Assembly (NCBI GenBank): GCA_023245775.1
Contig: JAHFJR010000006.1
Location: forward strand, 1-54,506
DNA length: 54,506 nt
Direction: 5' to 3'
From: Candidatus Peribacteria bacterium
Lineage (GTDB): Bacteria > Patescibacteriota > Gracilibacteria > Peribacterales > Peribacteraceae
In this document: positions 48,418 through 54,506 of the stretch, piece after piece
Layout: each line of letters starts with the position of its first letter
Numbering within the stretch: the stretch's first letter is position 1
Notes under the pieces: model-generated
The model's database searches: none
What the model was told of the DNA's origin: nothing
What the model saw: the letters and a program-made list of their open reading frames with translations, nothing else
Made by a program: the position numbers and the translations under genes

Positions 48418-48536
48418 CGGTCCTCATCCCCAGCCCTTCTCCTGTCTGAGGACAGGAGAAGGGTGCGCTGTTATTCGTGAAATATAGGCCCCCTCCTCTC
48501 CACCTCAGTGGAGAGGAGGTTGGGAGGTGAGGACCG
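48418..48536. repeat. 119-bp MITE-like palindromic element
   Basis: The terminal inverted repeat is CGGTCCTCA (48418-48426) and TGAGGACCG (48528-48536). Inside are two perfect hairpins, CCCTTCTCCTGTC-TGAG-GACAGGAGAAGGG (48434-48463) and CCTCCTCTCCAC-CTCA-GTGGAGAGGAGG (48492-48519). The same ends surround the 42-bp palindrome at 23589-23630. It is non-coding and lies between smpB and the small RNA gene. Confidence 0.85.
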
Positions 48537-48548
48537 CAATCAGGCCGT

Positions 48549-48577
48549 TTGACAAAAACCACCATTCCCTCTATTAT
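48549..48577 (+). promoter_or_regulatory. Strong promoter of a small RNA
   Basis: TTGACA (48549-48554), 17 bp, TATTAT (48572-48577): the best sigma70-type promoter in the window. The transcription start would be at about 48584. No plus-strand protein gene follows, only a hairpin with a T-rich tail. Confidence 0.75.
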
Positions 48578-48583
48578 TTATCT

Positions 48584-48720
48584 TGCCAACACAAAGGATT
48601 TCCCTCGTGAAGCGGGGGGGCACCCTCCTCGTGAGTCGTGCAGCAATCTGAGTTGGTCTCTGGACGCCTTCGTGCCATGCGGGCACCTGTGCCCATACGG
48701 CACGAAGGCGTCCTCTTTTC
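48584..48720 (+). ncRNA. Predicted small RNA, about 135 nt
   Basis: A consensus promoter is followed after about 80 nt by a long hairpin. Its outer stem GGACGCCTTCGTGCC/GGCACGAAGGCGTCC (48662-48676, 48699-48713) encloses GGGCA/TGCCC, and TCTTTTC follows. The transcript also has CCAAC near its 5' end and GTTGG at about 48652-48656, which could pair to close a larger fold. No start codon with a reasonable frame exists. It matches none of tmRNA, SRP RNA, RNase P RNA or 6S consensus parts I know. A regulatory small RNA is the simplest reading. Confidence 0.6.
48662..48720 (+). terminator. Long terminator-like hairpin
   Basis: A 15-bp perfect outer stem plus a 5-bp inner stem, followed by TCTTTTC, ends the predicted small RNA. 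It is 28 bp beyond the stop of the minus-strand TPR gene, but that strand has no T-tract, so it mainly acts on plus-strand transcripts. Confidence 0.65.
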
Positions 48721-48747
48721 GTGCATGAGCAACCGAGACAACATTCC

Positions 48748-49524
48748 TCACTGTTTCTGTGTCAGTGCGCTGATTTTCTGTTTCACTCCCTCGTTGTACG
48801 GTTCGATCTTGTTGATGCGTCGGTAGATTTCCTCGGCCTTCGTATTGTCTTGCAGTTGCACGTAGCACTCGGCGAGGAGGTGCAGGAGTTCGGTATCGCG
48901 CGCGAGTCTCTGGATCGCTTTCTCGAGGAGCGGAGCTGCTTCCTTGAATCTGCGTGCGGCGATGCAAGCTCTCCCGAGTGCGGCCGAACGCTCCGGTGTC
49001 TGCGGATCGAGGTTCAACGCTTCCTGGTAGGCGAAGCATGCATCTACGTACTTCGCCTGCAGGTAGTAGGCGAGTCCGAGATTACTGAAGAACGAGACGT
49101 CGGCCCGTTTCGTCGTGAGCTCGCGGTAGAGCGCTTCGGCCTTGGCTTCTCTCGAGGTAGTCAGGTAGAGCTTCGCGAGTTCTGCCTGCGTATCGATGGC
49201 ATCAGGATTGATGGTGAGGGCTTGGATCAACAAGTGCTCAGCTTCACCGTGATGCTGCAAGGCGATCTCCTTCTCGGCCGAGCGCAGCAGCGAACGAACT
49301 TTCTGCAGTTCGATGGCCGATGTCCTCGGATTCCTGCGTGGTTTCTCTGCTCTCTGTTCTTCGACCAAGGTCCCTCCGCGTTCTTCGATGGAGCGGAAGC
49401 GCATCTTCATCGATCGGACGAGATGTCGTACGGCACGATTCTGTAGCAGGATCCTCCCCGAGAAGAGGACGGCAATGCCAAGAAGCGCCGTGAGGAAGAC
49501 GATAACGTACACCATGTGGCTCAT
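48748..49524 (-). CDS. TPR-repeat protein with N-terminal membrane anchor
   Basis: The protein has one N-terminal membrane helix (VYVIVFLTALLGIAVLFSGRILL, about 5-27), a charged linker, and then about five tetratricopeptide repeats (AEKEIALQHHGEAEHLLIQALTINPD, AELAKLYLTTSREAKAEALYRELTTK, NLGLAYYLQAKYVDACFAYQEALNLDPQ, AALGRACIAARRFKEAAPLLEKAIQ, HLLAECYVQLQDNTKAEEIYRRINKI). It is likely a scaffold on the cytoplasmic face, binding other proteins. The start is ATG 49524 or 49515; the first is listed. It is 4 bp downstream of holB, so the two are cotranscribed. The partner is unknown. Confidence 0.87.
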   Translation of the reverse strand: MSHMVYVIVFLTALLGIAVLFSGRILLQNRAVRHLVRSMKMRFRSIEERGGTLVEEQRAEKPRRNPRTSAIELQKVRSLLRSAEKEIALQHHGEAEHLLIQALTINPDAIDTQAELAKLYLTTSREAKAEALYRELTTKRADVSFFSNLGLAYYLQAKYVDACFAYQEALNLDPQTPERSAALGRACIAARRFKEAAPLLEKAIQRLARDTELLHLLAECYVQLQDNTKAEEIYRRINKIEPYNEGVKQKISALTQKQ

Positions 49525-49528
49525 GAGC

Positions 49529-50518
49529 CTAGCATTCTCTCTCCGTGACTGCCAGTGCGAATTGTTCGAGCAGCAAGCCACGATGCGCGTTCGTTTCGAG
49601 CCCACGGACGAGCATCATGTAAGCCTGCATCGCACCTGCCCGATGCTTCGTATCGGGGTGTTCCCTGAGTGTTAGGCCGAGGTGCAGGAGCAATTCTCCG
49701 ATATCCGCCTTCGCTTCCGCATAGGTGAGGAGCCATCGGAGTCTCTCGAGGAGTGAAGAGGCCTGCCAAAATTGCTTCGCTTGTCCGTGAAGTTGGCGTT
49801 TGGAGCGCAGGAGATCAGGGTCAGCGAGCAGAGTAGAGAGCGTCCCAGGAGCTCCCTCGGAGAGATGGAGAGCGAATGCTGCCTCTTCATCACTCCGGCC
49901 TCCGAGGAGACCGCGCATCTGCTCCCGTGGAACCGGATGGAACCGTACGATGCGGGTGCGTGAGGCGATCGTCGGGAGCACGGCGTGCTCGCTCTCTGCC
50001 GTCAGGAGGAAGACCACGCGTGGCGGTGGTTCTTCGAGCATCTTCAGGAATGCATTCGCTGCCGCCCCCTGCATTCGGTCGATGGAGTGGATCAGGCAGC
50101 ATAGATGTCGTGAGCTGCCTGTTTCATTCAGCCTCCCCTGCAGCGCGCGAATGTCGTCGATGCCGATGGTGTCGGTTTTCGGCGGAGAATCGCTCTTGGT
50201 GCGATGTTGTTGCGACACATTCGAGTACTGGCCGATCTTATTCCAATCCTCCTGTTTCTCCTTGATCCAGAGCATATCGAGCGAGAGGAGGTCCGGGTGG
50301 ATGAGACGCTCGATGTGATCTTTGATTCTCTCGACCTCCTCACCCGTCTTCCCATCGGCGAGAATGCGCCATGCCGCGAAGCGAGCTACGGTGAACTTGC
50401 CGATATGCTTCGGTCCGACGAAGAGGTACGCATGGCTGATATTGTCATGGGCGATATCACTCAGAAGTTCTGCGCACTGGCGCTGATGGCCGATGATCTG
50501 AGAGGGGATGATTGGCAT
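49529..50518 (-). CDS. holB: DNA polymerase III delta' (clamp-loader) subunit
   Basis: The delta' subunit is part of the clamp loader that places DnaN rings on DNA. The AAA+ fold is visible in QIIGHQRQCAELLSDIAHDNISHAYLFVGPKHIGKFTVARF (7-48), where the P-loop GPKHIGKF is present. SRHLCCLIHSIDRMQGAAANAFLKMLEEPPPRVVFLLTAES corresponds to the sensor region, with the SRC-type motif as TIASRTRIVRF. The zinc-binding cysteines of gamma/tau are absent, which favours delta'. A charged insert at about 86-115 (QEDWNKIGQYSNVSQQHRTKSDSP) is unusual. The length of 329 residues is normal. Confidence 0.92.
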   Translation of the reverse strand: MPIIPSQIIGHQRQCAELLSDIAHDNISHAYLFVGPKHIGKFTVARFAAWRILADGKTGEEVERIKDHIERLIHPDLLSLDMLWIKEKQEDWNKIGQYSNVSQQHRTKSDSPPKTDTIGIDDIRALQGRLNETGSSRHLCCLIHSIDRMQGAAANAFLKMLEEPPPRVVFLLTAESEHAVLPTIASRTRIVRFHPVPREQMRGLLGGRSDEEAAFALHLSEGAPGTLSTLLADPDLLRSKRQLHGQAKQFWQASSLLERLRWLLTYAEAKADIGELLLHLGLTLREHPDTKHRAGAMQAYMMLVRGLETNAHRGLLLEQFALAVTEREC

Positions 50519-50564
50519 CGGATCAGTATGGTAGCGATTTTAAGCGGGCCGGTGTACATATTTT

Positions 50565-50593
50565 TTGACAGCCGTGTGTTTCTTCTTCTCAAT
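50565..50593 (+). promoter_or_regulatory. Promoter of the HTH-receiver gene
   Basis: TTGACA (50565-50570), 17 bp and CTCAAT (50588-50593). It lies in the 156-bp gap between divergent holB and the regulator gene, which would have a leader of about 75 nt. Confidence 0.55.
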
Positions 50594-50674
50594 GAGACCG
50601 AGAGCTCCTTCACAACTCAGAAAAAGAAAGGGGGCCGAAGCGGAGGATCCGTATCAGCCCAAAAGGTATTTGGA

Positions 50675-51265
50675 ATGACCGCTGCACTGGCTAAAAAGAC
50701 GATCTTCACGACTGGTCAGGTCGCCAAGGTCTGCAAAGTAGCTCCCCGCACGGTGAGCAAATGGTTCGATTCGGGACGCCTTCGTGGCTACCGAATTCCT
50801 GGTTCGCAAGATCGCCGTATCCCGCGCGAACATCTCATTCGCTTTCTCAAAGAGCATGGTATGCCTTTGGGGGAACTGGAAGATGAAGCGATGGGCAAGG
50901 TCTTGATTGTCGGTACCGACCCCGTGGTCCGCGGCAGCCTGAACGAGATGCTGGGCTCAGATGAGTTCACTCTCGAGACGGCTCAAAGCGGATTCGAGGC
51001 CGGCATCCAAGCGGAGAGTATGCGTCCTCATTGTATCGTCATTGACTTCGCAATGGGTCGCAGCGACGCCTTGATGATCGCAGGCAACCTGCGGAAGAAT
51101 CCAGAATACGCCGAGACGGTCTTGATTGGCCTGCTCAGCGACGAAGACAACGCCAGCGGTTTCGACCGCACGATCTTCAACGAAACGTTCCGCAAACCAT
51201 TCGACGTTGCGCTCCTCGCGGAGCGCATGCGGACCCTCGTGGGCCGCAAAACACAGTTGCTTTGA
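50675..51265 (+). CDS. DNA-binding HTH (MerR/excisionase type) fused to receiver domain
   Basis: The N-terminal 60 residues form a BldC/excisionase-like winged HTH: FTTGQVAKVCKVAPRTVSKWFDSGRLRGYRIPGSQDRRIPREHLIRFLKEHG. The C-terminal domain (about 74-190) is a receiver. The phosphoacceptor is probably D124 (IVIDFAMG), with D82 in the acidic pocket and K174 in FRKPF. The acidic pair normally seen at the start has only one Asp (GTDP), so phosphorylation may be weak. The usual order of receiver then effector is reversed. No histidine kinase is nearby; it may be an orphan regulator. The start is ATG 50675, after a promoter. Confidence 0.87.
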   Translation: MTAALAKKTIFTTGQVAKVCKVAPRTVSKWFDSGRLRGYRIPGSQDRRIPREHLIRFLKEHGMPLGELEDEAMGKVLIVGTDPVVRGSLNEMLGSDEFTLETAQSGFEAGIQAESMRPHCIVIDFAMGRSDALMIAGNLRKNPEYAETVLIGLLSDEDNASGFDRTIFNETFRKPFDVALLAERMRTLVGRKTQLL

Positions 51266-51339
51266 TTGTCCTCTCTTACGGAGCTCTCACTCCCCCTCAC
51301 TCTGGCATGACGTCGGAGTGAGGGACTTTCAGCGAGGCA

Positions 51340-54036
51340 CTACATCTCTCTCCCATGGCATTTTTTGTACTTCTTCCCGCTGCCGCACGGGCAGGGATCA
51401 TTGCGGCCGATTTTTGACGAATCATGAGTTTCGAGTGTCGAGCTTCGAGCCCCTTGGCTTCTCTTTCTCAGTGAAGTCTCTGCTCCATCACGGGGGGTGA
51501 TACCTAGGTGCGAGAGCTGTCCTTCGATCTCACTCTCGTTCGTTTGGAGATTCTGTGGCTCCTGCACCGTGGGTGCCTGCTGCAGGGCGAACTGTGCGAA
51601 GTCGATTTGTAGGAGCGTGCGCACGGTGAGAGAGGCAATCTTCTGCAGGAGGGATTGGAACATGCGAAACCCTTGGTCCTGATATTCGATGAGCGGATCG
51701 CGCTGTGCGTAGCCCGAGAAGGCGACCTGTTCCCGGAGGTGGGCCATCGCGTCGATGTGGTCCATCCAGTGGGTATCGATGGATTGCAGTACCACGATGT
51801 GTTCGGCGCGTTTCACGAGATCGTACCCGAAATGCAGACACTTCTTCTCGTAGAAACTGAGTGTCAGAGACTCCACGAGTGCTGCGGCTTCCTCCGCATC
51901 TGTCTGCGACAGCAGATCCTCCTTGCCGATGCCATGGGCGAGATCTGGGTGCAGGCCACCGAGGGCTTCGCGCAGCTCTCTCACGGTCCAGAGTTCAGGA
52001 TCGATCCCATGCAGGTGCTCCGTGGTGAGTATGCCTATTTCACGCTTCAGCATGGCGACGACTTCCTCGTGGAGGGAATCGACGCTCTCGCTCTCCACCG
52101 ATGATGTTCTCTCAGCATGAATCTTCACCAGCAATTTCTGACGACGCGTGTACATGATCTCGCGGTGCTTGTTCATCACGTCGTCGTACTGCACGACGTG
52201 ACGACGAATGTCGAAGTTCCTCCCTTCGACCTTCTTCTGTGCACTCTCGATACTCCTGCTGACCATGCCGTTCTCGAGTGGGACATCGTCGGGGACATTG
52301 AGCCGTTGCATCATCGCCTTCAGACGGTCGCCACCGAACAGGCGCATGAGTTCGTCTTCCATCGAGACGAAGAACTGACTCTCACCGGGGTCGCCTTGGC
52401 GTCCAGCACGACCACGGAGCTGGTTGTCGATGCGTCGCGCCTCGTGACGCTCCGTTCCAAGGATCGTGAGGCCGCCGGTCTCTTGGATCCCTTCGCCAAG
52501 TTTGATATCTGTTCCACGGCCAGCCATATTCGTCGCGATGGTCACCGCGCCTCGCTGGCCTGCTCGTGCAACGATCTCTGCCTCCTTCTCGTGGTGCTTC
52601 GCATTGAGCACCGTGTGCGGGATCGCCATCTCCGTGAGCAGCGCGCTCATGGCCTCGGATTTCTCGATGGAGGTCGTACCGATGAGGACCGGCTGGCCCT
52701 TCTCGTGCTTCTCCTTCGCGATCTTTGCTGCGGCCTTGAACTTCGCGGCGATCGTTGCGTACACGGCATCGGGTTTGTCGGTGCGGATCATCAGCTGATT
52801 CGTCGGGATGGTGATGACAGGCAGTTTGTAGATCGATTGAAACTCCTCTTCCTCGGTCTTCGCTGTCCCTGTCATCCCCGCAAGTTTCTCGAAGAGGCGG
52901 AAGTAATTCTGGAAGGTGATCGTCGCGAGTGTCTTGCTCTCGCGTTGCACCTCCACCCCTTCCTTGGCTTCGATGGCTTGGTGGAGACCGTGACTGTATC
53001 TGCGGCCGGGCATGAGACGACCCGTGAACTCATCAACGATGATCACTTCACCATCCTTCACGACGTAATCGACGTCGCGTTGGTACATCGCGTGCGCGCG
53101 GAGCGCCTGTTCGATGTGATGGACTTCCTCGAAGCCCTTCTCGGTGTAGATATTCTCGACTCCCAGAAGCTCTTCCATTCTCTTGATGCCGTCTTCGGTG
53201 AGCGTCGCTGCTTTCTGTTTCTCATCTTTCAGGAAGTGTGATTCCTCCTTGAGTTCATGAATATACTTTGCATAGAGCTGATACTTCAGTGTCGACTCTT
53301 CCGCAGGCTGGCTGATGATGAGCGGCGTTCGTGCCTCGTCGATGAGAATCGAGTCCACTTCGTCGACGATGGCGTAGTGCAAGCCTCGCTGCACTTGGCG
53401 ATCCACTGAGGGCGCCATGTTATCGCGGAGATAATCGAAGCCGAACTCGTTATTGGTGCCGTAGGTAATATCCGACGCGTAGGCTTTCCTGCGGTCCTCA
53501 TGCTCCAGTCCGTGGATGATCACGCCGACACTCAATCCGAGCGCTTGGTACAGGAGGCCCATCCACTGGCTATCACGTTTCGCGAGGTAGTCGTTCACCG
53601 TGACGACGTGCACGCCCTTTCCGGCGATCGCATTCAGGTACGCGGGCATCGTACAGACGAGTGTTTTCCCTTCTCCGGTGCGCATCTCTGCGATGCAGCC
53701 ACGATGGAGTGCAGCACCGCCGATGATCTGTACGTCGAACGGGACCATGTTCCATGTCAAGGTCTGCGTTCCGATCGTCATCTGCGACCCGACGAGGAGT
53801 TCACATGCGCGGCAGGCAACGGCGAACGCTTCGGGGAGAAGCGTATCCAAACTCTCCCCCTTCGTGAAACGATCACGGAATTCTTGCGTCTTCTCTGGAA
53901 GCATCGCAAGGGTGAGCGCACGGATCTCTGAGCGTTTCTCCGCTGCACGCACCTGCGTCACGATCGGCGCGAGTTTTTTCAGTTCCTTCTTATTCGGATC
54001 GCCGAGGAGTTTATTGAGGACATCGATGACGGTCAT
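51340..54036 (-). CDS. secA: Preprotein translocase ATPase SecA
   Basis: SecA drives secretion of unfolded proteins through SecYEG. Walker A MRTGEGKTL (118-126), the DEVDSILIDEARTPL block, the TGTAKTEEEEF motif, GRAGRQGDPGESQFFVSMEDELM and the C-terminal zinc motif RNDPCPCGSGKKYKKCHG identify it, and the SEC-C metal-binding tail is complete. The length of 898 residues is normal. ATG 54036 is chosen (MTVIDVLNKLLGDPNKKELK); the frame before it would be antisense to an inverted repeat. It should export the signal-peptide proteins encoded in this window, such as those at 10818, 19730 and 26076. Confidence 0.98.
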   Translation of the reverse strand: MTVIDVLNKLLGDPNKKELKKLAPIVTQVRAAEKRSEIRALTLAMLPEKTQEFRDRFTKGESLDTLLPEAFAVACRACELLVGSQMTIGTQTLTWNMVPFDVQIIGGAALHRGCIAEMRTGEGKTLVCTMPAYLNAIAGKGVHVVTVNDYLAKRDSQWMGLLYQALGLSVGVIIHGLEHEDRRKAYASDITYGTNNEFGFDYLRDNMAPSVDRQVQRGLHYAIVDEVDSILIDEARTPLIISQPAEESTLKYQLYAKYIHELKEESHFLKDEKQKAATLTEDGIKRMEELLGVENIYTEKGFEEVHHIEQALRAHAMYQRDVDYVVKDGEVIIVDEFTGRLMPGRRYSHGLHQAIEAKEGVEVQRESKTLATITFQNYFRLFEKLAGMTGTAKTEEEEFQSIYKLPVITIPTNQLMIRTDKPDAVYATIAAKFKAAAKIAKEKHEKGQPVLIGTTSIEKSEAMSALLTEMAIPHTVLNAKHHEKEAEIVARAGQRGAVTIATNMAGRGTDIKLGEGIQETGGLTILGTERHEARRIDNQLRGRAGRQGDPGESQFFVSMEDELMRLFGGDRLKAMMQRLNVPDDVPLENGMVSRSIESAQKKVEGRNFDIRRHVVQYDDVMNKHREIMYTRRQKLLVKIHAERTSSVESESVDSLHEEVVAMLKREIGILTTEHLHGIDPELWTVRELREALGGLHPDLAHGIGKEDLLSQTDAEEAAALVESLTLSFYEKKCLHFGYDLVKRAEHIVVLQSIDTHWMDHIDAMAHLREQVAFSGYAQRDPLIEYQDQGFRMFQSLLQKIASLTVRTLLQIDFAQFALQQAPTVQEPQNLQTNESEIEGQLSHLGITPRDGAETSLRKRSQGARSSTLETHDSSKIGRNDPCPCGSGKKYKKCHGREM

Positions 54037-54103
54037 GGATGGAGAGGATAGCAGGAAAACGAGTGGGAGGCAGCCCTGTTCTCGATAGGTCCTCCCGAGG
54101 CGA

Positions 54104-54147
54104 ACTACTCGAACTGACAATGACCAAGATTTGTCACTTCGAGTAGT
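54104..54147. repeat. 44-bp inverted repeat upstream of secA
   Basis: ACTACTCGAA-C-TGACAA (54104-54120) pairs with TTGTCA-C-TTCGAGTAGT (54131-54147): 16 bp with one C-C mismatch and a 10-nt loop. It could be the promoter-proximal control of secA, a terminator-like structure for the upstream toxin gene, or another repeat-family member. Confidence 0.6.
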
Positions 54148-54206
54148 ATCCTTCGAGGGTGCGTATCGAGAAACTAGATCCAGAACTCCGGCCGCGTATC
54201 CATCAA

Positions 54207-54230
54207 CGGGAGCGGGCTTTCTGCCCGCGC
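54207..54230. repeat. GGGAGCGGGC hairpin, second copy of the 44585 repeat
   Basis: GCGGGC (54212-54217) pairs with GCCCGC (54223-54228) around TTTCT. With its flanks (CGGGA before, GC after) it matches the element at 44585-44607. Confidence 0.55.
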
Positions 54231-54231
54231 A

Positions 54232-54498
54232 CTACTCCAGTCCAAGCGAAGCATGTGTTCCTGTCCGCAGGAGAGTGATGGTGTCACCCTCTTTCTTCAG
54301 AAAAACCAACCAGTTCTGACGTAGATGAATATCCCAGATTCCTTTCTTTTCTCCGAGCAATTCGTGGGCCTCATATTTCTGAGGGAGAGGCCAACGTTCG
54401 CAGTCGTTCATGAATCGTTCAAAGAGCGTCATATCCCACCCTGCTTTCTTGCATCGCCTCACATCCTTTTCGCACTGATGATGAAAGAAGACTTTCAT
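54232..54498 (-). CDS. YafQ-family toxin (RelE superfamily)
   Basis: The 88-residue product resembles YafQ, a ribosome-dependent endonuclease. Matching landmarks are H45 in YEAHELLGE (E. coli H50), H58 in WDIHLRQNW (H63), and H82 in the terminal RTGTHASLG (H87). The Asp next to Trp in E. coli YafQ (D67-W68) is Asn62 here, so activity may be altered. The stop is inside the window; the gene begins 8 bp from the right edge. The antitoxin, normally upstream, must lie beyond the edge and is not visible. A toxin without its partner in view is at least plausible. Confidence 0.82.
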   Translation of the reverse strand: MKVFFHHQCEKDVRRCKKAGWDMTLFERFMNDCERWPLPQKYEAHELLGEKKGIWDIHLRQNWLVFLKKEGDTITLLRTGTHASLGLE

Positions 54499-54506
54499 AA
54501 CGCACG

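Noticed and set aside
48395..48565. N-terminal extension of smpB
   Set aside because: It passes through the palindromic 119-bp element and lacks similarity; MKKVVAQNRRARF is the normal N-terminus.
48584..48720. tmRNA next to smpB
   Set aside because: The predicted RNA is too short and has no tRNA-Ala-like ends or tag frame.

Overview
The window looks like chromosome of a Candidate Phyla Radiation (Patescibacteria) bacterium, most likely of the Peribacteria/Peregrinibacteria type. This is an inference. Its basis is moderately high GC, ATGA-coupled reading frames, few Shine-Dalgarno sites, many short perfect palindromes between genes, the standard genetic code with TGA as stop, and a gene mix of complete cell-wall and pyrimidine genes beside many orphan surface proteins. 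No rRNA, prophage, insertion sequence with a transposase, or CRISPR array is visible. One tRNA (Arg, CCT) is present.

Layout. 1-379: 5' part of murB. 387-1510: an AT-rich island with a Fic gene and a palindrome-rich promoter. 1525-8621: cell-wall cluster; ftsW, murG, a cyclophilin lipoprotein, gltX and two small genes run leftward, and lspA-murA run rightward from the same intergenic gap. 8764-11607: an MBL-like protein, a Phd/YoeB toxin-antitoxin pair, palindromes beside tRNA-Arg, a DUF1697 protein, and a secreted protein with its own promoter and terminator. 11669-17138: a beta-lactamase-fold protein, mfd and dnaN, followed by a 447-bp gap full of DnaA-box-like 9-mers (candidate oriC). 17586-23506: a nucleotidyltransferase/hexapeptide protein, an orphan ComEC-type hydrolase, a fibronectin-like protein ending in LPQSG plus an anchor, a cytidylyltransferase-like protein, and a large phosphatase-like membrane protein. 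23883-28802: RNase J, a Ser-rich secreted peptide, pyrC and pyrB.

29327-42872 is a surface-polysaccharide locus. It holds a Wzx-like flippase, a prepilin peptidase, a ferredoxin, two very large multidomain glycosyltransferases, two methyltransferases, a Wzm/Wzt-type ABC exporter, a GT2 and a PhyH-type oxygenase. It is followed by a lone sufC, a SIMPL protein, a homocysteine methyltransferase-like gene, recR, a formaldehyde-activating-enzyme (Fae)-like gene with a strongly structured leader, smpB, a predicted small RNA, a TPR protein, holB, an HTH-receiver fusion, secA and a YafQ-type toxin at the right edge.

The most interesting items are the candidate oriC, the Fae-like gene with its leader, the predicted small RNA at about 48585-48720, and at least two families of short palindromic repeats, one of which has entered pyrC in frame.
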